Source: Nitrospirota bacterium (GTDB lineage: Bacteria > Nitrospirota > Thermodesulfovibrionia > Thermodesulfovibrionales > JdFR-88). From it: DNA of 48,588 nucleotides. The notes under the pieces are model-generated. The model made no database searches and was not told where the DNA came from. It saw only the letters and a list, made by a program, of their open reading frames with translations. A program made the translations under genes and the position numbers. Positions within the stretch are counted from its first letter, which is position 1; every line of letters begins with the position of its first letter. This document shows positions 9,202 through 20,916 of the stretch, in pieces. The stretch lies in NCBI GenBank assembly GCA_021789555.1, contig JAJYJK010000016.1, positions 1-48,588 of the forward strand, read 5' to 3'.

Positions 9202-9725
9202 AGAAAAAAATATTTTCAAGTGCGAACATTAAGCAAATATTGCGGGCGGGCAAATTTCTTCATGAATCATTTCTTGTCACACTGGTCCTTAAGGGCATTT
9301 TTTCATTTCTGGAGATCATAGGCGGAGTCCTTCTGTTCTTCATCTCGCCCGCAATGATCAGCCGTTTTGTCAAAATACTTACCCAACACGAGCTTTCTGA
9401 AGATCCGCATGATTTTTTATTCAGTCACCTGGTTGCGTGGTCGCATCATTTTTCAGTGAATTCGGAAATGTTCGCCGCTATTTATCTAATTTCCCATGGG
9501 GCGGTAAAACTTTTCATAGTTGCCTCCCTTTGGAGAAGAAAATTATGGGCTTATCCCACTGGCATCGTTTTCTTTTTCATTTTTATTGCGTACCAAATTT
9601 ATAGATTTCAGCATACCCATGCCATTGGACTTATAGTCCTTACAGTATTTGATTTAATCCTGATTTATCTGACTTGGGTTGAATACAGGCGAGTAAAAAG
9701 GCCTTATAACACCGTTCCTGCTTAG
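9198..9725 (+). CDS. DUF2127-like integral membrane protein
   Basis: 175 residues from the ATG at 9198, chosen because it overlaps the upstream stop as ATGA. Four hydrophobic helices are visible. The features HESFLVTLVLKGIFSFLEI near the start, AIYLISHGAVKLFIVASLW in the middle and TVFDLILIYLTWVEY near the end fit the DUF2127 family of small membrane proteins, whose function is unknown. A charged loop with ELSEDPHDFLFSHLV separates helices one and two. It closes the small operon that starts with the glycosyltransferase. An 18-base perfect palindrome begins directly after its stop. Confidence 0.75.
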   Translation: MKKKIFSSANIKQILRAGKFLHESFLVTLVLKGIFSFLEIIGGVLLFFISPAMISRFVKILTQHELSEDPHDFLFSHLVAWSHHFSVNSEMFAAIYLISHGAVKLFIVASLWRRKLWAYPTGIVFFFIFIAYQIYRFQHTHAIGLIVLTVFDLILIYLTWVEYRRVKRPYNTVPA

Positions 9726-9743
9726 ATAGCATATATATGCTAT
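9726..9743. repeat. 18-bp perfect palindrome after the stop codon
   Basis: ATAGCATAT/ATATGCTAT is a perfect inverted repeat without spacer, starting at the base after the TAG of the DUF2127-like gene. It could be a protein-binding site or a weak transcript-end hairpin; no T-run follows. Confidence 0.5.
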
Positions 9744-10048
9744 TAGGCTGTTTCGTTACTTGGACCAGCCCTGGAATACCGCGTAGCCCAATTTCGACAC
9801 GGACAATTCCTCCGGCGCTCACGGATTAGCAGGCGCGTGGCAGATGATTCGGGATGGTAAAAATATAATAGAGATAATTATTCTGAGCTCATTTGCTCGC
9901 CTTTACCTTGTCCGATGTGTTATTCCGATCGTACTCTCGATATAATTTCGGCTTTCTGAAACTATCTGATTGAAGGGGTAATCTTCACAATTATCGATTC
10001 CGGGGGGCCCCGGTATTAATTCTGGCTGCGCCTTTTGAATTCGGATGT
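9744..10048. other. Intergenic stretch without a recognisable gene
   Basis: About 300 bases between the DUF2127-like gene and the bS21 gene. No ORF with family resemblance is present. TATAAT occurs near 9858-9865 (AAAATATAATAGAG), and the stretch ends with a plus-strand intrinsic terminator at 10049-10080, so a small plus-strand RNA is possible. Confidence 0.4.
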
Positions 10049-10080
10049 GGGGGGCGGGGCAAGCCCCCCTTTTTTATTTT
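10049..10080 (+). terminator. Strong intrinsic terminator, plus strand
   Basis: A seven-base-pair GC stem (GGGGGGC / GCCCCCC, loop GGGGCAA) is followed by TTTTTTATTTT. Oriented for plus-strand transcripts; on the minus strand the hairpin is not followed by T residues, so it does not serve the bS21 gene. Confidence 0.7.
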
Positions 10081-10088
10081 TTACGATT

Positions 10089-10301
10089 TCAGCTCCTGCC
10101 TGCCGTTGCCACAGGCCGTTTGCTGAATTTTACGGACTTGGCCCGTTTCCTCCGTGCCTCTCTCTGCTTGGTCTTGAGCTTTACAGAAGGTTTTTCATAG
10201 TAACGCTTTTTTTTGAAGTCTTTTAAGACCCCTTCTTTCTGGATCTTTCTTTTTAATAATTTAAGGGCCTTTTCAAGATCGCCCGCTACTCTTACCTCCA
10301 T
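10089..10301 (-). CDS. rpsU: 30S ribosomal protein bS21
   Basis: 70 residues, very basic. EVRVAGDLEKALKLLKRKIQ at the N-terminus and KKRYYEKPSVKLKTKQREA in the middle are the conserved core of bS21, which sits on the small-subunit platform next to the anti-Shine-Dalgarno end of 16S rRNA and assists initiation. It overlaps the end of the RRM gene by ten bases, so the two are co-transcribed. bS21 in an organism that seems to use many leaderless starts (see findings) is an interesting combination. Confidence 0.95.
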   Translation of the reverse strand: MEVRVAGDLEKALKLLKRKIQKEGVLKDFKKKRYYEKPSVKLKTKQREARRKRAKSVKFSKRPVATAGRS

Positions 10302-10621
10302 CTGCCAGGCCCTTTCCCTTTGCCAAAGGAAGGCCTCCCCTGGTTCGGTCTGCCCCCGCCACCGGGCCTTGTTGTCTGCGGCCGCGCTTCACTGACGTTC
10401 AGCGCCCTGTCCTTGAGCATCTTTCCATTGAACGAGGCTATCGCTTTTTCCGCTTCCTCGTTTGTGGCCATTTCGACAAATCCGAAACCCTTGGAGCGCC
10501 CGGACTCGTCATTTATTATCTTGACGGACTGGACATCCCCCGCCTCCCTGAACATATCACGCAAGTCATCCTCGCTGACCGAGTAGGAAAGGTTCCCAAC
10601 GTAAATCTTTTTCGATGCCAT
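10292..10621 (-). CDS. RRM-domain RNA-binding protein
   Basis: 109 residues from the ATG at 10621, preceded by AAGGA. One RNA-recognition motif fills residues 1-82: RNP2 is KIYVGNLSY and RNP1 is KGFGFVEM, with aromatic residues in the expected places. The tail (about 83-109) is rich in Gly, Arg and Pro (PGGGGRPNQGRP), a low-complexity RNA-binding extension. Such single-RRM proteins are cold-inducible or housekeeping RNA chaperones in many bacteria. Coupling with rpsU by a ten-base overlap supports a role in RNA or translation. The longer frame to 10699 lacks a better start. Confidence 0.93.
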   Translation of the reverse strand: MASKKIYVGNLSYSVSEDDLRDMFREAGDVQSVKIINDESGRSKGFGFVEMATNEEAEKAIASFNGKMLKDRALNVSEARPQTTRPGGGGRPNQGRPSFGKGKGPGRWR

Positions 10622-10646
10622 TGCATTTTTTCCTTTCTGTGCGTCG

Positions 10647-10922
10647 TTAATGGGTGGAATTGTAAAGGCCCTCGATATCGGGGGCAAGGTCAAAACCAAC
10701 CGGGCAGTCTTTTATGGGGCGCTGCAGATGAAAACAGGCGCTGCTGTTTGGGAACACGTTGATCGTGCGCCCCATGACAATGCGGCCCTTCCGGCCGTAA
10801 TAATACGTGGCCGGGCCGGTTATTTTCGAAACCCGGGGGAACTTTTCCGAGAGTAAACCGACATCTTGCCGTTTGGCCAGTTCAACCGCCCAGGCGCTTC
10901 CGGAAGTCTGCCTTCTCGCCAA
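10647..10922 (-). CDS. Doubtful small ORF upstream of the RRM gene
   Basis: A 91-codon frame from a TTG at 10922 (AGGGGAG only two bases before it) ends 25 bases before the RRM start. The product would contain ATYYYGRKGRIVMGRTINVF and three cysteines. I do not recognise the family, and the TTG start with poor spacing argues against it. It may simply be leader sequence of the rrm-rpsU transcript. Confidence 0.22.
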   Translation of the reverse strand: MARRQTSGSAWAVELAKRQDVGLLSEKFPRVSKITGPATYYYGRKGRIVMGRTINVFPNSSACFHLQRPIKDCPVGFDLAPDIEGLYNSTH

Positions 10923-11218
10923 TTCTCCCCTTTCCTTTTTCTTTTCCCACGGGAGCGATGGCGATTTCTGCCGTCCCTTCTATGGCTTTGTTAGAGGCGG
11001 CCCCCATGCGAAGACCGCTTTCCGGTTCTGTTACAGCTTCATAATATTCGTGACCTTGGGGGCCAGGCTGTCATAGAAGAAACCGCAACTGGAGACTTTG
11101 CTGACTCTAAATATAACAATAACTCCGATATCCCCGTGTATGTAACTGTGACACATTAAGAGTCAATTAGTCAAGAAGGAGAGTCAATTGTGTCAAGAAT
11201 ATCTGGGGGAGGGAGCAT
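10923..11218. other. Intergenic stretch with only short minus-strand frames
   Basis: Between the doubtful ORF and the atp terminator there are only short open frames on the minus strand (about 40 codons each, for instance one starting MCHSYIHGD near 11156 and ending with VTNIMKL), none recognisable. Two imperfect direct copies of GAGTCAATT...TCAAGAA lie at 11160 and 11181, with a 21-base period. Confidence 0.35.
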
Positions 11219-11258
11219 AGAAAAATCCCCGCCAGCCAAAGACCGCGGGGATTTTTCT
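11219..11258 (-). terminator. Terminator of the ATP synthase operon
   Basis: A perfect 14-base-pair stem (AGAAAAATCCCCGC / GCGGGGATTTTTCT) with a 12-base loop lies 50 bases past the atpC stop. Read on the minus strand it ends in a T-run; because of the symmetric A/T flanks it can also act on the plus strand. Confidence 0.85.
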
Positions 11259-11307
11259 GTTTAAAAACACCCCGGGTCCGCCTGCTTGCCCGCGGCCCGT
11301 TAATCCT

Positions 11308-11715
11308 CTACCTGTGCGCGTGCTCCTCGGCGACACGGATCCTTGCCACCGCCCTTTCCAGGGCCGACTGGGCGCGGACGAAATCCAGGTTCTCTATCTT
11401 TGCGAGCCTCTCCTCGGCGCGCTGTTTCGCCGCCATCGCCCTGGCCACGTCTATGTCCTCGGCCCGCTCCGCGCTGTCGGCGAGGATGATCATGCCTTTC
11501 CAGCTCACCTCGGCAAAGCCGGAGCCCACGAAGAAATAATTCGGCTTCCCGTCGGCCCTTGCGACAAGCGCGCCCACCCGGAGCATGGTCATCAGGGGGG
11601 CATGGCCGGGGAGCACGCCGAAGTCACCTTCGCTGCCGCTTGCGTGCACCTCTTCGACCTCGCCGCTGAACACGGCGCCGCGGGGGGTCACGATCTCCAG
11701 CTTCAATTTATCCAT
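11308..11715 (-). CDS. atpC: F1F0 ATP synthase epsilon subunit
   Basis: 135 residues. The N-terminal beta-sandwich carries LEIVTPRGAVFSGEVEEV and GDFGVLPGHAPLMTMLRVG, the family hallmarks; the C-terminal two-helix hairpin (AEDIDVARAMAAKQRAEERL onward) is complete. Epsilon belongs to the central rotor stalk and can inhibit ATP hydrolysis. It is the last gene of the operon, three bases after atpD, and is followed by the terminator at 11219-11258. Confidence 0.96.
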   Translation of the reverse strand: MDKLKLEIVTPRGAVFSGEVEEVHASGSEGDFGVLPGHAPLMTMLRVGALVARADGKPNYFFVGSGFAEVSWKGMIILADSAERAEDIDVARAMAAKQRAEERLAKIENLDFVRAQSALERAVARIRVAEEHAHR

Positions 11716-11718
11716 GGA

Positions 11719-14050
<2,332 letters not shown>

Positions 14051-14060
14051 TTTCTACCTA

Positions 14061-15569
<1,509 letters not shown>

Positions 15570-15572
15570 GGA

Positions 15573-16118
15573 TCACCCCTTTATAAGCTCTTCTTTCAAA
15601 ATTCTGAGCTGGCCCTTCAGGCTGCTGTCGAACATGGTGCTGTCCACCTTCACGAGCACGCCCCCCAGCACGGAGGGATCGCGCACATACTCTATATCAA
15701 CGTCCCTGCCCGTAAGCTTTTTCAATGAGCCCTTAAGCCGGCCCTCCAGCGGTCCCCCCGCGGGAAAGTCGACCGCCGAGATGACGACGGCCTTCGCGCG
15801 GCGGGCATAATCCAGATAGAGTTTTACCGCGTCCCCGGCAATGCCCTCCAGGAGGGCCATCGCCTCCTGCTCTATCACGTAATCGAAGAATTTGCGCGTC
15901 CCCTCCGAAATCGAGAGTCTTTTGCAAAATTCCTCCATCACGCCCTTTTTCTCGCCGACGGAAAACTGGGGGCCTTCCAGAAAACCTTTAAGCTCCGGGG
16001 TCTTCCCCACAAACTCCTTTACGGCCCCGAGTTCCTCGACCGCGGCAAAATTCTGCCTGCCCGCATGGTTCAGGAACTGCTTTGCGAACTGTTTTTCGAG
16101 CCTTTTGTTCTTCTTCAT
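15573..16118 (-). CDS. atpH: F1F0 ATP synthase delta subunit
   Basis: 181 residues of the OSCP/delta family. The N-terminal helical domain is followed by the conserved C-terminal region DPSVLGGVLVKVDSTMFDSSLKG, where the family motif GG-x-x-x-x-x-D-x-x-x-D-x-S is visible. Delta joins the top of the alpha/beta head to the b-type stator stalk. The gene lies between atpF and atpA with gaps of 1 and 3 bases, so it is translated as part of the same message. Confidence 0.95.
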   Translation of the reverse strand: MKKNKRLEKQFAKQFLNHAGRQNFAAVEELGAVKEFVGKTPELKGFLEGPQFSVGEKKGVMEEFCKRLSISEGTRKFFDYVIEQEAMALLEGIAGDAVKLYLDYARRAKAVVISAVDFPAGGPLEGRLKGSLKKLTGRDVDIEYVRDPSVLGGVLVKVDSTMFDSSLKGQLRILKEELIKG

Positions 16119-16119
16119 T

Positions 16120-16722
16120 TCAGCTCTTCGCCTCTAACTGGGATATCGCGTCCTCAATGAGCTTTTTTTGCACCTCGGGGGTCACCTTCCGAGGAAGTTT
16201 TTTCGCGGCAAGCTCGACGGCGAGTTCGGCCGCCTCTTTCCTTATGGCGTCTTTGGCCTTATTTAGCTCGAAGGAGACGTACGCGTCGGCGTGCTCGGCG
16301 ATCTTCTGGCTCATGCGCTCGGACTCCTTAATCAGCGCCTCCCGTTCTGCCTCGCCCGATTTCGTCGCGGTCCGGAGGATTTCCTCAAGCTCCTTGTCCT
16401 TGAGCCTCAGCCTCTCCTCGACTTCCTTAAGCGCCTTTTCCGCCGCCTCCCTGGCCACGCGGGCGTCCTCGATGCCCTTGGCTATGGCCGCGGTGCGGGC
16501 CTTCAGATAATCGGCGAGCGGTTTTTTGGCGAAATAGGCGAGGACCCCCACCAGTATGACGAAATTGATTATCTTCCAGAGCCATTCCTTCCACTGGCCG
16601 CCCGCCTCCGGAGAGCCCGCGGCCAGCGCGGCCTGCACCGGGACAAACCATGCCCAGAATAAAAGCGGGGCCCAGAATAAAAGCGATGCCCGGAAAAACA
16701 ATGACACCTTCAGTTTCTTCAT
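16120..16722 (-). CDS. atpF: F1F0 ATP synthase b subunit (second stator gene)
   Basis: 200 residues. Unlike typical b, it begins with a hydrophobic stretch (LLFWAPLLFWAWFVPVQAALA) that looks like a cleavable signal peptide, then a membrane helix (WKIINFVILVGVLAYFA) and a long charged coiled coil with E/K/A-rich heptads to the end. The signal-plus-anchor form is common in b subunits of Desulfobacterota and Nitrospirota. It would dimerise with the shorter b-type protein encoded upstream to form the peripheral stalk. Start overlaps the upstream stop by four bases. Confidence 0.94.
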   Translation of the reverse strand: MKKLKVSLFFRASLLFWAPLLFWAWFVPVQAALAAGSPEAGGQWKEWLWKIINFVILVGVLAYFAKKPLADYLKARTAAIAKGIEDARVAREAAEKALKEVEERLRLKDKELEEILRTATKSGEAEREALIKESERMSQKIAEHADAYVSFELNKAKDAIRKEAAELAVELAAKKLPRKVTPEVQKKLIEDAISQLEAKS

Positions 16723-17141
16723 GCCCTTACCAGCTTTTCAAGGATGCCGTCCGAGAATTTCTCCGCCTCGGCCCTCAATGCCTGCCTCGCCTTCGCGGCC
16801 TCGGCCTCAAGCTCCTGTTTTATCTTCTCGGTGCGCTTCATGGCCTCCTCATGCGCCTTCGCGAGCGCCAGCCGCTGGTTTTCAAGCCCCTCGGCCCTCA
16901 GCCCCTCGAACAGCTCCTTGGCCTTCGACCGCGCCAGCTCAAGCTCCCGCCTCATGGCGGCAAGTTCCCCTTCCCGCTTGTCGGCCATCTTCCTGGCGCT
17001 CTCCAGGGCGTCGTTTACGACCGCCCGCCTCTCATTCATCACTTTCAGGAACGGCCTGAAAAGTATAAGGTTCAGTATAAAAACAAGGACAAGAAAATTG
17101 ACCAGCAGGACGACAAACCATAAACCTTGAAATTCCAGCAT
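16719..17141 (-). CDS. atpF': F1F0 ATP synthase b' subunit (first stator gene)
   Basis: 140 residues: an N-terminal membrane helix (LWFVVLLVNFLVLVFILNLILF) followed by PFLKVMNERR, then an uninterrupted coiled coil. Shorter than its neighbour b and without the signal-like leader; the pair resembles the b/b' arrangement of photosynthetic bacteria and many Desulfobacterota. First gene of the seven-gene operon; strong ribosome site AGGAGG six bases before ATG, and a sigma70 promoter at 17187-17216. Confidence 0.92.
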   Translation of the reverse strand: MLEFQGLWFVVLLVNFLVLVFILNLILFRPFLKVMNERRAVVNDALESARKMADKREGELAAMRRELELARSKAKELFEGLRAEGLENQRLALAKAHEEAMKRTEKIKQELEAEAAKARQALRAEAEKFSDGILEKLVRA

Positions 17142-17186
17142 TGGTGCCTCCTCGGGTAAAAAGCAAAAGCATGTGAAAGCATGTGA

Positions 17187-17216
17187 ATACTATCAAATAA
17201 AAAAAAACCTTGTCAA
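17187..17216 (-). promoter_or_regulatory. Promoter of the ATP synthase operon
   Basis: On the minus strand TTGACA (17216-17211), an 18-base spacer containing a nine-T run, and TAGTAT (17192-17187). The start of transcription would lie near 17180, giving a leader of about 40 bases with the ribosome site AGGAGG. Two tandem copies of AGCATGTGAA overlap the predicted start. Confidence 0.75.
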
Positions 17217-17297
17217 GGCACATATGAATGAATAAAAATTATAAATAGCCTAAACCCTGATTTTGAGGCATTGTCCGAGGTGTTTGAAGGAAAAGAG

Positions 17298-18464
17298 GTG
17301 TTTGAAGAAAAAATCGAGAGGCTGCGCGCCATGGGGCTCTTACGGGAGTCCCGGGACAGGGGCTCCCCCCAGGGGCCGGGGATCGTCATAGACGGCAGGG
17401 CCCTAGTGAATTTCGCCTCGAACGATTACCTGGGGCTTGCCGCAAACGAGGCTCTCATCCTGGCCTCACAGAGGGCCTCGCGGGAGTTCGGCGCGGGGGC
17501 CGGGGCGGCAAGGCTGCTTGCCGGCGGCGCCCGCCTGCACGGCGAGCTGGAGCGCGAAGCCGCCTCGTTCATGGGGGCCCCCGGGGCCCTGCTCTTCAAC
17601 TCCGGTTACCACGCCAATACCGGCGCCATCCCGGCCCTCGCCGCCCGTGGCGACGCGATATTCAGCGACGAGCTGAACCACGCCAGCATCATAGACGGCT
17701 GCCGCCTGAGCAGGGCCGACACCTTCATATACCGGCATGCCGACGCGGCCCATGCAAGGCAACTGCTCGAAAAATCAGGGGACAAAAACAAAAGAAAGCT
17801 TATCATCACCGAATCCGTCTTCAGCATGGACGGCGACATTGCCCCCCTTGACGCCCTCCACGGGCTTGCCAAAGACCACGGGGCCATCCTCTATGTGGAC
17901 GAGGCCCACGCCGTCGGCGTGCTCGGGGGCGGCAGGGGCGGGCTTTCCCACTTCGGGCTTTCCGCGGAAACCGGAACAACCGGGGCTGCGATCATACGGA
18001 TGGGCACCTTCTCGAAGGCCTTTGGCTCCTATGGGGCGTTTGTCGCGGCCGGCACGGGCACTGTCGATTGGCTCAGGAACGCCGCGAGGACTTTCATATT
18101 CTCGACCGCCCTTCCGCCGGGGCCGGTGGGGGCGGCGCTGGCGGCCCTGAGACTGGTCGGCTCCGATGAAGGGCCGGCGCTCATTGCGAGGCTCTGGGAA
18201 AACAGGGAAATGCTCTTCCGGGGACTGAAGGAGGCGGGGTTCGAGACCGGTCCCACCCGGACGCCGATCATCCCCGTCTTTTTTGACGCCGTGGATGAGG
18301 CGCTACATGCCTCAGCGGACCTTTATGCGGCCGGCCTCTACGCGCCCGCCATAAGGCCCCCGGCCGTGGATAGGCCGAGACTCAGGCTCCAGGCGAGCGC
18401 CGCCCACAGCCCGGAGGATATAGAGGGCTTATTAGACGCGCTCAGAAGAATCCGCAAACAATAA
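17298..18464 (+). CDS. bioF: 8-amino-7-oxononanoate synthase (biotin synthesis)
   Basis: 388 residues from the GTG at 17298, which has GAAGGA six bases upstream; in-frame TTG 17271 and GTG 17280 are possible longer starts. PLP-dependent alpha-oxoamine synthase fold: NFASNDYLGLA near the N-terminus, FNSGYHANTGAIPALA, DELNHASIIDGCRLS, DEAHAVGVLG, and Lys in GTFSKAFGSYGAF that binds PLP. It condenses pimeloyl-ACP/CoA with alanine, releasing CO2. Glycine C-acetyltransferase (Kbl) is a close paralogue; the SNDYLGL form and length favour BioF, but no other bio genes are adjacent, so this is the main uncertainty. Confidence 0.85.
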   Translation: MFEEKIERLRAMGLLRESRDRGSPQGPGIVIDGRALVNFASNDYLGLAANEALILASQRASREFGAGAGAARLLAGGARLHGELEREAASFMGAPGALLFNSGYHANTGAIPALAARGDAIFSDELNHASIIDGCRLSRADTFIYRHADAAHARQLLEKSGDKNKRKLIITESVFSMDGDIAPLDALHGLAKDHGAILYVDEAHAVGVLGGGRGGLSHFGLSAETGTTGAAIIRMGTFSKAFGSYGAFVAAGTGTVDWLRNAARTFIFSTALPPGPVGAALAALRLVGSDEGPALIARLWENREMLFRGLKEAGFETGPTRTPIIPVFFDAVDEALHASADLYAAGLYAPAIRPPAVDRPRLRLQASAAHSPEDIEGLLDALRRIRKQ

Positions 18465-18563
18465 AAAATCAGATTCAGTTGAGCCGCCAGGCAATATATC
18501 TGCCCGCCCTTTCGTTCGGCCGCGCGGTTCCGGGCCTGCCTGGAGCATTGTTAAATAGTCTTT

Positions 18564-18600
18564 CTCCCTCTCCCGATGGGGGAGGGTTGGGGTGAGGGAC
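18564..18600. repeat. REP-like palindrome, copy 1
   Basis: CTCCCTCTCCC / GGGGGAGGG with a short loop, then TTGGGGTGAGGGA. Same family as copies near 21.8, 21.9, 28.4, 33.7 and 42.5 kb. Lies in the bioF-rsh gap. Confidence 0.75.
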
Positions 18601-18635
18601 GGGTTTATTAAAATCCCCTTTATTTCCAAAAATTC

Positions 18636-18650
18636 TATAATATTATTATG
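18636..18650 (+). promoter_or_regulatory. -10 element placing transcription start at the rsh ATG
   Basis: TATAAT at 18636-18641; the predicted +1, seven bases beyond its last T, is 18648, the A of the ATG. No ribosome-binding site precedes the ATG. No good -35 is visible. Confidence 0.5.
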
Positions 18651-20804
18651 GTTGTCGCAGGGGCCAAAGAGGTCCAGGGGATAGAGGAACTCATCCAGAA
18701 AGTGCGCTCCTATAATCCCGGGGCGGACCTGGAGTTCATCCGGCGGGCCTATTTCTTCTCCTTCGAGGCCCACGGCGAGCAGAAGCGCCAGGAGGGCTCG
18801 CCCTTCATAAGGCATCCGCTTGCCGTCGCCTCCATACTGACCGACATGAAGATGGACACGGTGAGCGTGGCGGCCGGCCTGCTGCACGACACGCTTGAAG
18901 ACACCCCCACCACGAAAGAGGACATCCAGAAACGCTTCGGCTATGAGCTTGCCTTCCTGGTGGACTCCGTCACGAAACTGGGCAGGATACAGTTCCAGTC
19001 CAGGGAGGAGGCCCAGGCCGAGAATTTCAGAAGGATGCTTTTGTCCATGGCCGAGGACATAAGGGTGATAATGATAAAATTCGCCGACCGGCTCCACAAC
19101 ATGCGCACCCTCCAATACCTGCCGAAGCACAAACGCCTGAAGATCGCCCAGGAGACGCTTGAAATCTACGCCCCGCTTGCCAACCGGCTGGGTATCGGCT
19201 GGCTGAGGGTGGAGCTTGAGGACCTCTCCTTCAGGCACCTGCTGCCGGACCTTTACGAGGACCTTGTGAAGAAGGTCGCGTTAAGACAGGAGGAGCAGGA
19301 AGGCTACATATCGGCGCTGCTGGATACGATCAAAAAAAGGCTCTCCGAAGAGGATTTCCGCGCCCAGGTGAAGGGGAGGATAAAGCACTACTACGGCATA
19401 TACCAGAAGATGCAGAGGCAGAAGGTCACGTTCGACCAGATATACGACGTCCTGGGCATAAGGATAATCACGGGCACGAAGGCCGAATGCTACGCGATAC
19501 TGGGCCTGATACACTCCCTGTGGAAGCCGATCCCGGGGAAGTTCAAGGACTACATAGGGGTGCCCAAGTCCAACATGTACCAGTCCCTGCACACGACGAT
19601 CATCGGGCCCGAGGGCAAACGGGTGGAGTTTCAGATACGGACGGAGGACATGAACAGGGTGGCCGAGGAGGGCATCGCGGCCCACTGGAGGTACAAGGAC
19701 AAGGGGCACATCAACCCGAAGGACGACAGGTATATAGCCTGGCTCAGAAATCTCATCCAGGAGTTCCAGGACATGCGCCAGACCCCGCGGGAGTTCATGG
19801 ACGCGGTAAAGGCCGAGGTCGTGCCGGACACCATATACGTCTTCACCCCGAACGGCGACATAAAGGAGCTGCCCGTCGGGGCGACCCCGGTTGACTTCGC
19901 CTACAGCATACACACGCAGGTGGGCCACAGGTGCACGGGGGCCAGGGTGAACGGCAGGATGGTGCCGCTTAAATACAGGCTCAACAACGGCGACACCGTG
20001 GAGGTGCTGACCCAGCAGAGCCACCTGCCCTCGCGTGACTGGCTCGGCTTCGTCGTCACCCAGCGGGCCAGGACGAGGGTTAAGCAGTGGATCAAGACCG
20101 AGGAGAGGAAGGAGTCCCTCGAACTGGGCACGAAGCTGCTGGAGGCCGAGATGAAAAAAAGGGGGCTCCACCTGCCGGCCCTGAAAAACGAACTGATGGG
20201 CGCGGCCGCCTCCGCCCTCGGCTTCGAGGACATCGAGGACATGCTGGTGGCCGTGGGCTACGGCAAGCTGCCCGTAAACCATGTGATAAACCGGCTTGCC
20301 CCTACAGGCCCCCAGGAGGAGCCCCAGCAGGCCAGGCACGAGAAGCCGCATAAGGCCCTCGAGGAAAAGGGCATCACCATCACGGGCATGAGCAATATCC
20401 TCTACCACGTCTCCAAATGCTGCTATCCGATTCCCGGAGACAGCCTGGTTGGGTTCATAACCAGGGGCAAGGGCGTGAGCATCCACAGAAAGAGCTGCCC
20501 CAACCTGCCCACCCTTGCCGCCGACGAGGAAAGGCTTATCTCCGTCCAGTGGAAGACAAGCGAAGGGGCCATGAGTTATGCCCGCATAGTGGTGGACACC
20601 ATCGATCAGCCGGGCGTCGTGGCCGATCTCTCTTCGGCCATCTCATCCCTGGACATAAACATCCACCATATGGAGGCGGTCGCCACAAGCCAGACCCGGA
20701 AGGCGAGGATATCGTTCGTCCTCGAGGTGAGGGACCGCGCGCAGCTGAACGCCGTCACCCAAAAACTCATGCAGGTGGAAGGCGTGATGAGCGTCAGGAG
20801 ATGA
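18648..20804 (+). CDS. Bifunctional (p)ppGpp synthetase/hydrolase, RelA/SpoT family
   Basis: 718 residues. Domains in order: HD hydrolase (about 45-200) with HPLAVA, GLLHDTLEDT and FADRLHNMRTL; synthetase (about 245-360) with GIRIIT, KPIPGKFKDYIGVPKSNMYQ and FQIRTEDMNRVAEEGIAAHW; TGS (about 395-460, IYVFTPNGDIKELPVGATPVDFAY); zinc-finger/helical region with SKCCYPIPGD; C-terminal ACT (about 640-718). Both active sites look intact, so it should make and degrade (p)ppGpp and be regulated by the ribosome through the C-terminal half. It is the only such enzyme in the window. Probably leaderless (see the -10 element at 18636). Confidence 0.96.
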   Translation: MVVAGAKEVQGIEELIQKVRSYNPGADLEFIRRAYFFSFEAHGEQKRQEGSPFIRHPLAVASILTDMKMDTVSVAAGLLHDTLEDTPTTKEDIQKRFGYELAFLVDSVTKLGRIQFQSREEAQAENFRRMLLSMAEDIRVIMIKFADRLHNMRTLQYLPKHKRLKIAQETLEIYAPLANRLGIGWLRVELEDLSFRHLLPDLYEDLVKKVALRQEEQEGYISALLDTIKKRLSEEDFRAQVKGRIKHYYGIYQKMQRQKVTFDQIYDVLGIRIITGTKAECYAILGLIHSLWKPIPGKFKDYIGVPKSNMYQSLHTTIIGPEGKRVEFQIRTEDMNRVAEEGIAAHWRYKDKGHINPKDDRYIAWLRNLIQEFQDMRQTPREFMDAVKAEVVPDTIYVFTPNGDIKELPVGATPVDFAYSIHTQVGHRCTGARVNGRMVPLKYRLNNGDTVEVLTQQSHLPSRDWLGFVVTQRARTRVKQWIKTEERKESLELGTKLLEAEMKKRGLHLPALKNELMGAAASALGFEDIEDMLVAVGYGKLPVNHVINRLAPTGPQEEPQQARHEKPHKALEEKGITITGMSNILYHVSKCCYPIPGDSLVGFITRGKGVSIHRKSCPNLPTLAADEERLISVQWKTSEGAMSYARIVVDTIDQPGVVADLSSAISSLDINIHHMEAVATSQTRKARISFVLEVRDRAQLNAVTQKLMQVEGVMSVRR

Positions 20805-20916
20805 AAGGCGATTCATCCATCAGTATTCACAGCCGTCCCGGCATAAGTTATCTCGAGGAGTCGAGCCCCCGGCTTTTAGCGCCCGATTCTCATTAAAAAC
20901 CTCCTCCTGAAACAGA

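Noticed and set aside
10049-10080. Hairpin as terminator of rpsU
   Set aside because: On the minus strand the stem is preceded by A residues and not followed by T residues; the T-run lies on the plus strand.
19281-20486. 401-codon minus-strand ORF opposite the RelA/SpoT gene
   Set aside because: Antisense shadow; no domain.
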